From: Caprimulgus europaeus
Lineage: Eukaryota > Chordata > Aves > Caprimulgiformes > Caprimulgidae
Reading direction: 5' to 3'
DNA length: 64,000 nt
Assembly: GCA_907165065.1 (NCBI GenBank)
Contig: OU015526.1
Coordinates: forward strand, 66,053,723-66,117,722
Part shown: positions 33,896 through 49,074 of the stretch, piece after piece
Layout: the number at the start of each line of letters is the position of its first letter
Position numbering within the stretch: the stretch's first letter is position 1
Position numbers and translations under genes: made by a program
The notes under the pieces: model-generated
What the model was told of the DNA's origin: nothing
Seen by the model: only the letters and a program-made list of their open reading frames with translations
The model's database searches: none

Positions 33896-36800
33896 CAAAT
33901 GTAGAGCAGGAGCTGAGTAGTAGTGGGGGTGAAGGGGGAATGACACACCAACTGGAAATGTTTCATTAAGTTAAAAAACCCCAAAACAAAAGAAAAAATA
34001 AACTCCCTCCCCAAAACCCCAACAACTGTACAGTGGAAGAGCACAAAATGATACTCTGGCACTTCTTTTTGCAGCCTTGTGAATCCTCTGCAGCCTATTT
34101 CCCTTCTTTAGGATGAGGAGGGAGGGCCTTCCATGCTAGGAGGTGGTTTTGCTTTGTTGTTGTTTTTTTTTTAAATTGTTCAATTTCCCTCCCCCTCAAC
34201 TGTGATTAAAACGTGACACATGGCACAACTCTGAAAAAAAAAACAAAAAACCCCGTTTTTTGCAATTTAGGCTATAGTTAATAAAAAAAGATTTTGAGTT
34301 CCTGTAGTATCCTCTGTTGTTTGCATGTAGTGCTGCTCTACTTCAATTTTCAGACCTCTACATTCTATCACATACCTTTTTTCCAGCACTTCTTAAACAG
34401 CATTTCACTGGAACCGCAAACTTTGGATTGTTACTCTTCTGGGAAGGTGCCTGTTTAAATAAAGAACAGAAAAATGCTCTCTATCTAGACCTAGACCTTC
34501 ATGCCAATGTTCACAGCACAGTTTAATGTGACCAAAACCAAAAATAGGCCTTGCTTTCTGGCTGGTCAAAAAAAAAAAAAAAAAATCAAATAGGTTATTG
34601 ATTCTTTCCCTGTTATTTAAGACTGGAATGTTCATTCACACGCTAGACTGAAGAATTTGCTTTTTAACAGATTTAACAGGAAGCCAGTTGGGAGGGTCAA
34701 AGCTGTAACTAACGTGCTGACACATAGTTGAGTAGGATGTTAGAACCTGTTTATGTAGAAGTGCATGAATGAACAAGAGCACAGTTTTCCCTGGCTTGCT
34801 CACACTGCCTCCTTAAGTGCTGTGCCACAAATAACCACAGGAGCCTGGTCTAGTCCCTGCTCAGAAAAGGCTTGCTGCTCCTCTCTGCCAGAACACCCAC
34901 AACAGCAGCACAACCAGTGCAATGTCCAAGGCTGACTAGTTTGCCAAAACACCAAACCTAAGAGCTGGAGCAGTCACTGCCCTGCCAGCAGCGCCAGGGC
35001 CAGCCTCGGGCACCTCCACGCCGCCGCACGTCTCACTCTGGGTAGTGTCACGCACACAGTTTGTCTGGGTACTGAGAGCAAGCATTGCCTGAGGAGAAAG
35101 CAAAAACTCATTTGGCTTCCTTGTAGGACTAACTTCTCTCCAACTGTGTGGCTGGGTTAACACAGAATTTCTTCCTAGAACCAGCAAAATAAATTATGAT
35201 AAACTATACACCTTATATTTCTTGTGTTGCAGGGATTACCGCTTTCCTGATGCCTAGACTTTCCAGTACACAGCATACAACTGCATGCCATTACAGTTAG
35301 AAGCAGCAGTTGTTTTAGCAATAAAACCACTGTATCTTTTTTTCCTGAAATTGAGAAAAAAAAAAATAATTAAATGGCATGGGAATATAAGTAAACAGTT
35401 GCACTCTCTCCATCAGTGTGATTCTGAAATAATATGCATACATTGGTGGCTGTCAGTCATGCCAGCGACACTTTTACAACGTACCAGAATACATCTATTT
35501 GCAGGTGTTATCAGTGATGCCCGTTTGCACTCTGAATATTTAATAAGCCAGCATTAAGACTTCATGTTTTTATACCTAGCTACCTATTTTTAATGGCACT
35601 GTATATCTAGAAATGGATAAAAAGATCTAAAAATAATGTTAATACGATTTTATAATATGCAGTGCATCTTTCGACATTTCAATTAAAAATAAGTAAGATC
35701 CAGTTATATGGTGACACTGATAAGACTGCATTCTTACCAGTCAAGTTCCATTCTTATTCAAAGTGACAGATTTCTGTAAGATAGACAGAGCCAGGATGAA
35801 CAGTCCTCCAGTCACTCAAACCAGGAAAATATAATTAAGGGTGTGCTTAATCAATTCCCAAAACTGGGAGATCACGTTTTATGAATAAACACATTTTGCG
35901 ATAAACACATTGTTACTTTCCTGTGGCTAGTCCATTAAAGCTAATAATTGCATAATAACATTTCATTCACATCAAAATGTAACAGGAAAACAATGCCACG
36001 TGCGCTGCAGAAGGTTATTATACACATCTACAGGTGCGTGCCCACTGTCTGAAGCTCTCACAAGCACCTTCTTTAATTTGGCTGCAGCAGCGAGCCCGTC
36101 AGTGCGTACAGGTTTGGCAGCACTCGGCTCTGGGTGGATGGTCTCAGCACACTCAAAGGGCCCACGTGTGACCTAACAGCACAATGCTCGCTTGGTGCTG
36201 AGCTCCAGCTGCTTCACAGGTGTGTTACAGTCATGGGAGTGTGTGTTCCTGGAAAGATCCCTTCCTCCACGGCATTCCCAGTATCCCGGCCCAGCTCATC
36301 TTGTGTAACAAAGAATTTAACAGGACAAAAAATAATCCACTCATGTTTTCTTTTAAACTCTATTTAATTAACTAAGGTCCCTTCAGTGCTGCCATAGTAA
36401 ATCACATCTGGTGTGTTCCTAATGTGACCGCCCCAGACGCGAGCACTTATGATACAGAGGCAGGACTGACCTGTTGTCACCAAACCTCAATGTTTCTTTA
36501 AACCTGTTCATACCTCCAGCACCACGCTGTTCCACAAGTTACATGTAAACCCACCACGTAAAAGAGTACTTTATTTGCTGCAGTGATACACTAAATTCCC
36601 CCCTTGCTACTTACACTGCAAAAATAGTTCCTGGTCAGCCTTCCTTAAGCTGTTTTACAGCTGCTGCTGCAGGCCCTCGAGCTGGACAGTGCCACTCCGT
36701 TTGCTCTCACCACAAGCAGAGGCCACTTCATACTTGTGATCATCACTCCTACCTTCCTCCTGTCCTCTCCACTTACATGAAAAGCACATTCTGCTAGAGT

Positions 36801-39120
36801 TCACTTCCATATGTGGTAAAAGGGTTGACACTGCTAGATCAGCTGTTCATTCCTCAGTTCCAACCAGCATCCTGCTCTCAGGGTAAATGCTACTGACTAA
36901 CACTTCAGAAGAAAGAAGAATTTAAAAAAATACAGAAATTGGGATTGCTCAGAGATTTCTTCCAGTGGAATGTTTTGCTGCCAGGCAAATTTTAAAAGAC
37001 ACAGGAATTTCCTGTGGAGCAGAATTTGTGGTTGCTGACAATGAGTGCTACTGGCCGTGTTCTGGTCGGCTGCCCTTGGATCTGGTTCCCAAAACCCCTT
37101 ACACGGATTTTCCTGAGTGTTCTTTAGAAACTGCACATTTTTCATCAGGATTTTTGATTCTGACACTGTGATAGCCAGTTCCTCACCTTTTTTATTTGCC
37201 ACTGGCAACACAAGTCACCTGAGTGCTGTCATTAGTTTTTTGTCTCCTAATCAATAGCTTGTAAAGATCCAGACTCTTATTTGGTGGTAGAGACTTCAAG
37301 AATCCTTCACGTTTAGGGAGCCAAAACAAAATGGGTGGGGTGGTTTTTTGAATAGTTCAGAAAATTTGTTTCCCATGGGACTTTTTTAGCTTCCTGGGCT
37401 GGACTAACAGTGGAACTGAGACAACTTTCACTTTTAGTGACCAGATAAAAATCAAGTAGATCACCAAAACCTGTCACCGGCAGCCAAAGAGAGCCGAGGA
37501 CTCTGAAGTCCCTGGTGTGAATGTTAGCTAGCTGCCAAAAGCCTGCATGGTTCAAAGCTCGCTCTCGGCACTGCCAAATGACCAGGGACTATCTCCTCCC
37601 AAGTCATCTGCCAATTCATGACAGGCCAAAACCTCAAAGAAATCCCTTAGCTCTGCATCTCTTTCTAGAAACCTCAAAAAGAAAGGCTATTTACCTCTAA
37701 CTCCTCCGAGACCTGCTGTCTGTATGTATGTTGACATTGAATTTACTGTGCAAACACTGAAAGCCAGAGAACTTCCACCTCAGCAGTGCTCACAGAAGTG
37801 CACATACTTTGTCTCCTCTTGCTCTGTTCTTGCAGAGGGTGGCACACTTGTAACAGGTTGCAGCGTCATAACAAATTCAAATCAATTATCCAGCTTCTAC
37901 AGTAAGACTGCTAAGCCCCTCAAATCTTCTCATCACAGCCCCAGTAGTGCAAGAGGACTTCCTGAAGACTTCTTTCCTGTTAGCATAAAAAGAAGCACCT
38001 GCAACACCCAATAATGCAATTAATACTGTGAATCAAGTGATATTTTACACCATCCCAAAGAAGCATTTACCTTGAATTCTGATGGTAGCCTTGTTTCCCC
38101 TTTCCTTCCTGGCAATAAATAGGACAGCCAATGGAGAAAGCTACCTTCCAGGAAAGATCCCCCTCCACCTATTCAAAGGTCTTTGAAAGATCTCCTGGGA
38201 AGGTGGGAGAACACAGAGAAACCTCCCACCCACTGGGACAGGCCAGAGAAAGCTGCTAACTGCTCTGAAACTGCAGGGAAGAAAGTCCCACGCTTTTCAA
38301 CTCCAGCAGGCAATCTGGGACGCTGGGCAGAGACAGCCCAAGAGAGGACAGCAGCCTATGTGCACACCATCCATTTGCCCATACTGATACATCTGGTGGT
38401 GTTCTTCATAATAAACCCAGTTGCTCTTACTTACAGACAATCAAGCATGTGCCAGGTACCATCCAGGCTTCAGGTCATTAAAGGAAGGACGTGAGATTGG
38501 CAATAAAACTCTCCAGCAGCGGAGAGGCAAGAGCTTGAGGCTCTAATCAAAGAGCTGTAGGAGGACTCAAAACCAACACTTTCTCACCAGCAAGCTCAAT
38601 ACAGCCGTGCCCTGACAGCCTGCAGGTTATTTTGGACATGAGAGGTGTCATGAAATAGATTAATGCAGCTTAACTAGGAAACAGGGAACACATCCACCAT
38701 GGTTTTGCAGGCTGGCCCTGAAGTAAAACAACTATTCTTTCTTAATTTATAAGGCATGGAAGTTAACTTTGAGGTGCTTCCAGTTCAAAATATAGTTCTT
38801 TTTTCCTGTTTATGATCAAACAGCGCAGCGTAATTCAAACCCATGTCTTGGAAAGGTGAAGAGCTGACAGCCATCCCAGCTGCTCGGGGCACCTGCTTCC
38901 AGTGATCTACCCTCTTCCTTGCACAAATAACATCAGAAGATGAACACCTTATCTAGTAACTGTCCATCCTCATCCCCTGACTGCACATCTTCTGTTGTCT
39001 GTGCTGCCACTATATCATATGCCCCCTCAACTATACAGGATTGCTTTTACTGAAAATATGAAATGATGTAAACACACTAAATACCACTTTTTTAAAAAAA
39101 AAAAGTTTAACAGCAGTATT

Positions 39121-39158
39121 TTCTTCTTTTTTTCTTTTTTTCTTTTTTTTTTTTTTTC
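39121..39158 (+). repeat. T-rich run
   Basis: T runs of seven to fifteen are separated by single C bases. It may be a pyrimidine microsatellite or an old poly-A tail read in reverse. Confidence 0.7.
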
Positions 39159-39924
39159 CAGGAAGAAACTGAAGACAACCTATGTCAGCAGTCAAATTAA
39201 AACAAACAAGTCTTTCTGAATGAAAGGTGCCCTTTCTAGAGACTCAGATTCACTCATTAACTCCAGAGTTAATGGACTGCAGATTCTTCTGCAGTTCTGC
39301 AGATTCTGGGAAATAAAATTTGACAATTTGCAGAGGAGGACTGATTTTTGTTTAGATACATCTATAAATAAAGAATCCACACTGTGACACCAGCCACTCA
39401 GATGCATGACAGAAATTCAGCATCTTCTGAAGAGAAACAGTCAGGATTTTGGGTGAGGGGCTAGTGTAGATCCTTTTCTAACTCCAACTGAAAAACACAT
39501 TTTCCTTGATCATATCCAACACCGGTGAATAGGGCAGCATCTGTCAGGAGTCTCTTACTGCCAGGATTGCAACCTGCCCTCTCAGGCTAGAGAGAGGTCT
39601 GTCAGCCTTTGCCAAATGAGTCAGAAGACAGCGATGCAAAGATATGGTGTAGAAGGAAATGAAAGAGAGGAGCTTTGCAAAAGTGGCATGAATTTCACAC
39701 CAGCTCTAGCAATTTTCTATCTACAGACAGCAGTAAGGAAAATGGGAACAATACACAGTGCAATCCACTGCCAGAAAGATTGCAGAAATACACCTCCAGG
39801 AGAATCTTAAAATACAAGCAGAAGGAAAACTTGAAGGATGGATAGTTTTAGCAAGGCCTCACCACATAAACAAAAGATAGCAAAGAAAAATAAGGGGAAG
39901 GGGGATGAATCCAAATGGATCTGC

Positions 39925-39989
39925 ATCTGTTGGGGCTACAGAACCCAGGTTTCCTGACTAACAGCAATGCCTTGAACCACTTAACCACA
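39925..39989 (-). mobile_element. MIR-like tRNA-derived SINE remnant, minus strand
   Basis: On the minus strand, 'gtggttaagtggttcaagg' then 'agtcaggaaacctgggttc' matches the tRNA-related head of MIR/CORE SINEs in order and spacing, including a diverged B-box-like 'gggttc'. Only about 65 bp can be seen. Confidence 0.5.
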
Positions 39990-42900
39990 AATAGGTCTCT
40001 TGAAAAAAGATACGCCGTTAAAAGTTATTTACACATCAACTGGGAGTCTTGATCTTGCCAGCCCCTGCATCTTCTCTCCTCCAGCTGCAAAATCTTTTAT
40101 AACCTCAGCAAATCTTGCCCATCACAAAGCAGTGAAAAAGCCATGGTCAAAAACAAGTCAGAAATGCAGAACACAACAAAAAGTGAGACCTGAGGCAATT
40201 GATTTAGGACTCTGCTCACTGTTTTCTTTAGCATATTTTCCTTGGTTCTGAGTAGTCCAATACACTTCTGAAGGAAGAGAGAGCAGTTTGACATATTCAG
40301 AAGGGGAAAAAAAAGATGGTAACAAGTGGTTGTTCCTTTTACCTTGGCTGTAAATCTGAGAACAACAGACAGGGCACCGCATCAATTCCAAACAAGCACA
40401 GGCAGATATACAACATGCTGCTTGCCCTGACCAAGCCATAGAGCAGCAGAGAAAAAATAAGGCTCTCTAGCAAGACATTAAAATACTCAAATCTGTTGTA
40501 AATAGGAGTCCAGTTTTAAGGAGGTCTAAACTCTCCTAATGCCAGAAAAACATCACTACTACCCAGACAGAGTCAGCCTGCCCACAGACCCCAAGCAGCC
40601 CTATAGCAGATGCAGATTCCATCTGATAAAGTGAGCATTTTTAAGAAGTGTGGTGCAAGAAGGCTATTCAGCAGGATTAAAAAGACCCCAAAATACTCAA
40701 ATCAGCTCAAATTGAATTTTTGATAGGGGCAGCAACATGGTAGTTATGTCTTGGTGGTTTTTTAGGAACAGATAAAGAACTTCCAAGAAAGTACAACTAC
40801 CCCCATCTGCACCATGCAGAAACCTTACAGGAGGCGATCTAATCACCAGTGCCATGACTGCTTTGCTGTAAGTCCAGCAGATCTGGTGACAGATCACAAG
40901 AAAATCTATGGGTTGTTTCATGTCATGCTTGGTGTTAAAATACTGCATGTTTTGACAGGTTTGTAGGACAAAAAGTTGAGGACTGACAGCAACTCTCCTA
41001 GCTCTTGGAAAAGAATAATACCAAGAAGAACCACTAAGCCATCTGATGCCAGAAAACAGAAGGCACACAGACCTTGAAACTTCCCTTTCTGCCACAAGGA
41101 CTCAAGCTTTGCACTGCCTGAACAGCAAGACCAGAAGCATGAACTGCGAGACTCTAAATTTGCCTCTTTTTTGTAGGACGTTTTACTCAGGTCCCTCTGG
41201 AGTTCCCTAGTAGGGAAGGCAGATGTACTCAACACTGAAATTATGTGGCCAGCAGCATTTACCATGAATCATTTGGCATCAATCACAAGGCACTATTTTT
41301 TTCCTCTCTCACTGAAAGTACACTGTTTTTCCTGTGTGGGACTCTTTGACTATGTCTGGCTGATGTGATCACCAGGAAGAATGAAAGCAGGATGCCTGAT
41401 CAAGTACAAAAACATCACTCGACAACACTGACTAACATTTGCAGTTCAATCCCTGATCAGTTATTTAACCAATTTCAGTTGCAAAAACTCAATTGCAGTT
41501 TAAAAAACCAAACCAAACCCAAAAAAATTCCAAAAAACTCAAACCTCAAAAAAATCTGAATCCACTTGAAAACAGTTAGAGAGTAATTAATGGAAAAATA
41601 ACCCACCAAAAAACCACAGCCCGATTCAGTACAAACATCAAACTAGATAGATGCAGGGAACATCTACATTGTTTTTTCAAAGCAATAACTATTATGACTG
41701 GTACCTCTGAGAATTAAACGGAGCAACCTCTCCAGTGTTTTGACCTCCAGAAGGTCATGTTCACAAGTCAGTGATCATAACAGCCAAGCTGGCATGTCCA
41801 ATGCCCACAACAATAGATCCAATTACTTCAACCAACAAGCATTAAAAAGCAAATGCAGCACATAAAGCTCCTATTGCTTTGTTAATTCAAATACAAATAT
41901 CTGCAGATATAAATATGAGAGAACAGTACCTTTGTCATTTCTGTATGCTATACGTGCTCTGGTTTCTTAACTTACACATTTTGTTTTCCACTTGTTTTTC
42001 CCTTGGTGTTTGGCTGCTTGGAAACACTTCACCCAAACTCAAACCAAAACAGGGCTGAGTAAATTGATTATTATTTTTTTTTTGTGAATGTCATTCTTCT
42101 CACCATTATTCACTGCAATTTTTCAGACATGGCTAAGAGAAAAAACAATTTTGTTCTTGTTTCAATTGCAGATGCACAGAGCTAGGTGCTCAGTAAAAAA
42201 ATAAACTCAAGCTTCATACTTACTGCTCAGTGACTATTTTGATTTTGCTGAGTAACCTAGTAGCTCAAATAATTAATTTAGAGGAAGAAAAACAAACAAA
42301 GCTTCAGTAAGTACACTGTTGAAGCCAGTAAGTTCCAAGGGGATCAACAGCATTTTATAAAAGGCAGATTAAAAAAAAAAGTCTACAAGATCCAGCAATA
42401 CCTACCAGATACCCTAACCCCGGGGACATTTGAGGAATGTCTGGGACCAAATCTCAATTAAAACCCCTCCACAAGTATTCAGCATCCTCTCCCCTGTCCC
42501 ACTGGGTGGGGATAGGTTTTGTTTTCCTCCCCTGAAGGCCTAAAGACCACCACCAAATCTGGCCCCTCTGTGGGCTCCCATGCCCACACCTCAGCTCCTG
42601 CGCTGCCCAGGTATGCTAGTGCTGGCTTTGTCTCACACAACACAGGGAAACGTGGCCACCAAAATCCTCCCTCTGTATTCACCCCAGGCAGACAGAGCTC
42701 TGCTCTACGGCTTCAAAGCAGCAGAGGAAAGTGCCCCAGCTGCTGCCCACAGGCCCACAAACACATACAGACTGCAGTAGAGGAGCTGTACTCATCTGAA
42801 AAGTGAGTTAAATATGTAGTTTAATGTGACTGTTAACAGAGAGGCTATTTATGCCTACTTTGTAAATGACCTTATTTAAATAAAGTTGTGTTAGAAGAGC

Positions 42901-43128
42901 CAAAACAAAAATCTCTAGCAAGAGTATGGTAGACAAAACTAACTGTGGAAATGATACTGGCCCAGAAAAATGTGATGTAGCCAATTTTGCAAGGTTGCTA
43001 ATTATGTATTATCAAGGACATTATACAGCAACTATTAATACATCCAGAGCCCTTTGTTGCCCTATTATCAATAACAAATGGAAACCTTCTGTACTATTTT
43101 GGGAAATGACCTTTCTCCACAGCATTGT

Positions 43129-43228
43129 AGTGTAGCATGAGCCAGGAACCTCCCAAGCTCTAATTCCAGCTCCACCACTGACTTGCTGTGTGATGAGGGA
43201 AAGTTGCTTTAACCTCTCAGGGGCTTGT
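43129..43228 (+). mobile_element. MIR-like SINE remnant, plus strand
   Basis: The order 'agctctaattccagctccac', 'cactgacttgctgtgtga', 'gggaaagttgctttaacctc' matches the central part of MIR-family SINEs (tRNA-related end running into the core). Similarity is clear but diverged; the edges are uncertain. Confidence 0.6.
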
Positions 43229-46200
43229 AGTGACACTCACCTACCTCTCAGCCTGGCAGACTGCTTTACACAGTTCAAATATTGGAGCAGAGCTTTGAGG
43301 ATGCAAAATGCCAGATCAGTGGGATACATTGCTGCAGCTGCTTAAGGATTTTAGCATGGCAGAAACTCAGCTGCAGCTGGAAGAACGTATTGAGCAGAGC
43401 TACAAGATTCCCTTTTCACAGGTGAGAACTTATAGCTGCTAGCTTTAGGCTACAGGTCACCACCTAGCAACATTTAACTCATCTGTAATCTCAGCTACAG
43501 TTTCTCAACATACAAGAAAGAAAAAGCTCAGTACTCGTTCCCACCTACATGCCAGCAGAATTTGGGGTAAAGTTAACAACTCACATAATGGCAAAGGGTA
43601 CACCTAAAACAACAGCATGCAGAGACCATAGGATGAAAATCACTGGGACAAGCAGAATGCACAGTGGATACTCAATTTATGCAGTCTGGTACATTTCAAA
43701 GGTCAAAAAAAATAGTTGGGTTACAGGAAGTTACAGAGATTAAAAAAATAGAGCAGAGACTGTAACAACACCAGCTCTTTTTCTCTCACTCTCTCTAAGT
43801 AAATAAAAGTCATGACTAAATGAAGTCATTCTGAAAACATGAATTATTTAATTTGCTTTGGCAGAATATTCCCAGGCTTAACCCCCTCAAATTGTGCTAA
43901 AAGGTAGGAAACAATCTGATCCATTTACAAACTACAGGAATGTGTATAAGCATACAATAAAACTATAGGAAGGCTATACTCCCAACTAGAAAAAAACATC
44001 ACTTAACTCTTTTCCAAGGGGCAGAGATCAATTTATTTTTAACATCTCATTTCTCTCCTGCCTCACTACAAAAGAAAAGGCTGGATACTGATACAGTGTC
44101 TGAGAGTTATCTAATAACTCCCTTTCATAATTTCACCAACAGCTTCCAAATAAAACTTACTTCATGGCTTGAGACCCATCCTGCCAGAGGAAATTCCACT
44201 TCAATTCCTTTCTAATTGACAGCACAACTCAAATTCCTACATCTGCATCCGCAGTTCTTCAGAAATAAAGTGAGTTTCACAGCGTGGAAGATTTAACCTG
44301 AAAGCCACAACACCACACCCACATTCATGTGAGGAAGTTCCCAGGGTGAACACTGTTCTTCCATCACAATGATCCTCAAATGCCCTCAGAACCTCTATAG
44401 CTATTATTTAAAAGCATTTTGTTTTACAGACAGATAGACAGTAATGTGTTTGACACAGATGTTTAAGCATTACATGATTCAAGTTTTATAAGAATTAAAC
44501 TACAGCAATTGTTGAAATCCATATTTGAATTTAATATTTAATATGACCCTACTGACAGATTGCATTTACTGATCTTAATTAACAATGCCCAGAGACAGCT
44601 TATCCACGTTCTCCAGATTGAACTACAGCAAAATTTTAGAGCTGGGCTATGGAATCATGGATATACAGAAAACAAAGGACAGGAATACGCATTACTTAGC
44701 AAGCAGCTGGGTATAGCACTTAGGAAACAAAGGGGTGAGTTTCCTCTCCTGAGCAGAAAGCTTTGACTTGTGTGGGACACCCCAACATCAACACATAGGC
44801 CCTGATGGTCACTTTTGCTTCTACAACTTATGCATGCAACATTTAGGAATTAATTTTCTTTTACCCAACAACTTCATGAAAAAAGTTTAATTTTCATCAG
44901 TGGCTCAAGAAATTAGAATGTAGCTAAGGAAGCCTCTTACCCATTTACTAAAGCATACCCTCAGCTGGGGCAAACGCATCCCTAAGGAACCTTGACCCCG
45001 AGGAGGAGCTACTACCCGGGATGCTGAAGAGGGAACCGAAGGGCTGAGCGCTGCCGTACAGCACCATCTGAGGGCTCCCTGCAAGCACTGCAACCGAGAG
45101 GTGAGGACTGCAGCTGCTGCTCCCAGCTTCCCTTCACCTTCTCGCTCACATCCACTGCCCTCCCAGAAGTGCCCTCCTCAGAAAACGTTCTCAGCAATGG
45201 TTTGCTCTGCGAATCACTATCACTGTTTCATCAAAAATCACCTCGAAAATTAAGTTACTGAGAAGTTGGCTGAGGAATAATTTTCAGGATAAAGAGATTT
45301 ACCTTTGTCATTTGTTCCTCTCCGTTGCAATTTCTCGGTATGCGAACAAGGCAGTCTACTACAAACACTATAGATCAGGCACAGGAGGAGAGAAAATGTT
45401 ACAGCTTTTAAATTTACAAACTAAAAAACAAGAGTAGCCTTCATTCTATCCAGCTTGTGCAATATTTAAGTGTCTGTTTCAGCTTTTCAATGCAACATTA
45501 TTTTTCTTCCAAGTTACACAACTCTTGTTTGCAAAAATGTTTTATTTTAGGGTGATTCTGTGATGCAATCTACTTGAGGAAATGCCACACTGACCTGAGG
45601 ATCCACTTAGCCCAGCCTTAATCTCAAGTGGCAGACAATGAAGAAAAAAATTATGAAACCAAAACCACTCAAACTGTCCCACAGAAACAGAAATGTCCTT
45701 GCACTTTAGATGCTCACTAAGGGATACATGTTCAAAAAGTCAGATGAGAGCTATCCAGACTAGATTCATTTACAGGATCTGTGCATGTCTCCAGAGCAAT
45801 GTCTTCTAAGATGAAAGAGCTGGCAGTGGACCAAACAAGATTATTTTAATTATTCCAGTTTCCCTCTGAAATTTCCTGTCTCATTGCATATGAAATTTAC
45901 TACCCCCAAAATGGAAAACTGACTCATCTAATGGGACAAAACTCAGGCAGCCTGTATTCCATGACCCCTCTTCAATCACACTTAGGCACATGCTGAAATG
46001 CTGTCCTTTCCTGACGTCAGGGGAAGGAGAAACAGGAGCATTTCTAATGTGAGCAAGTGCACAACAAGAAATTGTGTGCGGTGGGAACAGCTGTGTGGAG
46101 CACTATCTGCAGCTAAACTGAAAGCCACATGCCTCCTGCAAGACATGAAACTGGGACTCCCCTATTCAACACATCTTCATTCAGAATAACTGATTAATCT

Positions 46201-48227
46201 TGGTACAGAAATAAAACATTCAGTGGCTTTTAGTTGTGCTCATGCTGTACAGTGGGCATGGTCTGCCCAGCTGTTGAAGATGTGGATGTGGAAATGACAG
46301 CACTAAAGAATCTCACAGTAAAGACACTTTTTGACTTATAAGAGAATGTCACATTCTAATGGATAGCTAAAATTAAAGGTGAAGGATAACAATATTTTAA
46401 CTATCTAAAGCTTGAAACTTTAATTTTCAAATCTACTCAGGTTCTATTGCACAGAAATACAGAAAGAACCAGTCAAGTATTCTGCATTACATGCCTTAAA
46501 CAAAAAAGTGCTTTTTGACCTAAGTTCCCTCCTTCTCCTGTAAATCAGAAGGTAAGAACATGACTTCAGCTACTTGTTTTGAATCCTGTAGATATCAAAT
46601 ATTAGCAGTAGTTGTTCACTGCAGACAGAAAAATTGTATTCACAGCTCAAAAAAAACCAAAAAGAAATCCTGTTTTGGTGAACAAAATTTGCTCTCTTCA
46701 GCAAGCAAGCAAAGGCATGGAAAGGCATTCCTCTCAATCTCAGTTAGCAGTCAGCATTTCCAGGTAGACTGCTTTGTTAAGATTTGTGCAATTAAAAAAA
46801 ACCCCAAAATTAATAACAATATTTGCAATGTAACTCACATTCCAGTTTGCTGTTTATTTCACTTGATTGAGCTCTGCCAGATATCATACACTTGCCATGC
46901 TTCTGACGTGACACATAGGACAGAAACCAGTTTCTTTTGTGGCTGCCTTTGCTGGACTAAGTATCTGATCTCAGCTGTGCAATTACAGCAATACTGGTCC
47001 TCTCTCTCCACAGATTGTGTAAGACTGGGATAGCTGAACAGCAGAGTTTCTCTTTGAACTTCAGAAGAGAAGGGACACCAGAGCATAACAGGCTTGTGAA
47101 ACACATGCTGACCTTTTAATATGCTGGCTCATACTGCTGTTAACAGCTATCAATGAATCCTGACCTGTGGATAGAGGGGAGAAGTCAGTAGTGGAAGTGA
47201 GGGAGGTGGGGGAGGAGAAAACCAGCAGACTGACAAGGCAGTATTTTCCAAATAATGTCCACAAGCTTACAGATCTCTCAGGATCATAACATTTTTGGCA
47301 GAAAAAGGACACAAATACTCAGCTGTTTCTTACTTAGATCTAGAAGAGACAAGCATCTGAGTGACAGTAAAAGCTCCTAGTATACACTTCTGACACCATA
47401 AGGCACATTAATTGATGCAGTTTGTGATGTCACTAAAGATCCACTTCTGTTTACACTAACAACTCACAGTTTAGAAGGTGAAACAAGCAACTTACTCTTT
47501 GCACTTATTCTACAGGCTTTGCCAGATTTGATCTGATTAAAAAAAAAGGGAGGGGTGGAGGTTGGAATTTGTCTTTGTATCTACATCCAGCACAGATCCC
47601 TAATCATTTTCAAACACATTTAATATCACTTCTAGTTCAGTTTCTGAAATCCCTCCTAAAAGACATAAACCAGGAAATTCTTAGCACACTCATTTCCCTT
47701 TCCTGTATGGATTAGTTTGTGTACTCCAATATACTGGGAAAGTTTCTCTAAATAAGAATAATTCTTACTGTGATAGCTGACGTCTGTTTCTCCTGCCATG
47801 AGAGGAGGGTCTGGCATCACAGCCTGGGAATCAGCTCCTTTTCCCCATAAGCAGCAGGATACATGTTAGCACAGTTGGCTTATCTCTAAACTTCCCATCC
47901 TCCACACCTTCCTAGGATGGTGCTTGTTTTCTTCTAAGACTTGATGAGAGAGAGAATGAAGATGAAAGGGCAAAGGAAATGAAGGGGCCAAGAAGAGACA
48001 GTTTGCCACGGGTGCTGTGAGCAGACACTGAACAAGAGTTGTGCATGACTTCAGAAATCCTTGTCTTCTGCTGGTGAGCTCTGTCCAAGCCTGGGTTCAC
48101 CAAGGTTACAGGAAAAGAAAAGGTTGTACTTTTGTTGATCAATGCTGCTAAGCAACAAGTCATAAAAACTAACATTACCCTTGTCTCCTGCTGGCTGCAA
48201 TTAGAAAATTACAAACAGGATCTTTGT

Positions 48228-48290
48228 GTCATAGATTCAGGCCGGAGAGAAACCTTTAACAGTGTGCTATGAGCCACCCAGTCAAGGGAC
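48228..48290 (-). mobile_element. Possible old CR1/L3-like tail
   Basis: 'tcatagattcaggccggaga' followed by 'aaaccttt' resembles the inverted 3' end of old reptilian CR1 copies. The match is short and could be chance. Confidence 0.3.
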
Positions 48291-49074
48291 TATCTTCTCA
48301 TCTTATGTACGTTACACATCCCCAGCCATTGCAGTCTGCCACAGTGCAGGTCAGCTCAGGCACCTGAAGTTGTAATAGGCTCTAATCTTTAGGTTATAAT
48401 AGCAACTATCAACAGAAGAAAAAAAGCAAAAATATTGTTAATCCTTGATTAACTTTATGAATATTTGAGTAATTTAAAAAGGTGTATAACTAAAATAAAG
48501 CTTTTTTACGCTACTCTACCAGTGAAAGAGATCTAAACATAAGAGAAAATGAAGACATAGCTGGAATACAGCAGGAACTCACTTTGCCATAGCATTGTAA
48601 GGAAAAATACAGGAATCTTATGATGCATTCTGAAAAGTGACACTTTTGCCTTCTTTGTTACAAGTGAACAATCACTTACTTAAACTACAACTTCCACCTT
48701 TTCCCCACTTAGAGCACAGTTAATTACAAACAAAACCACCCAGTTCCAAAGGATAAGTGTCTGCATTAGTCACCCACAACATACAAATCCAAAAGACAGA
48801 AAAGGGAATTGAATTCATCATTTTTATAAACCTCACACAGCAAACACTGTGGGTAGCACCAGTTTCTGCCGCTTGCCAGTAAATTATCTAAGATAAGAAG
48901 CTCCCATAGGAAAGAAAAAAAGAGAAAAACAGACTCGCTGCTCCAGAATGTACCTTCTCCACTGACTACCATGAACGTCTGCTCCTCTATTCCTTGTTTG
49001 TTTACCAGCTGAACCATACCTTGGTATGGCAGCAGGGAACAGAATATGCCTATCGTACTTCTAAATATGAGATG

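Noticed and set aside
32981-34062. Long open frames on both strands (over 300 codons), Lys/Gly/Arg-rich on one and Phe/Pro/Ser-rich on the other
   Set aside because: They come from the purine tract: with only A and G on one strand no stop can occur in most frames. The peptide repeats mirror the 10-12 bp tandem units.
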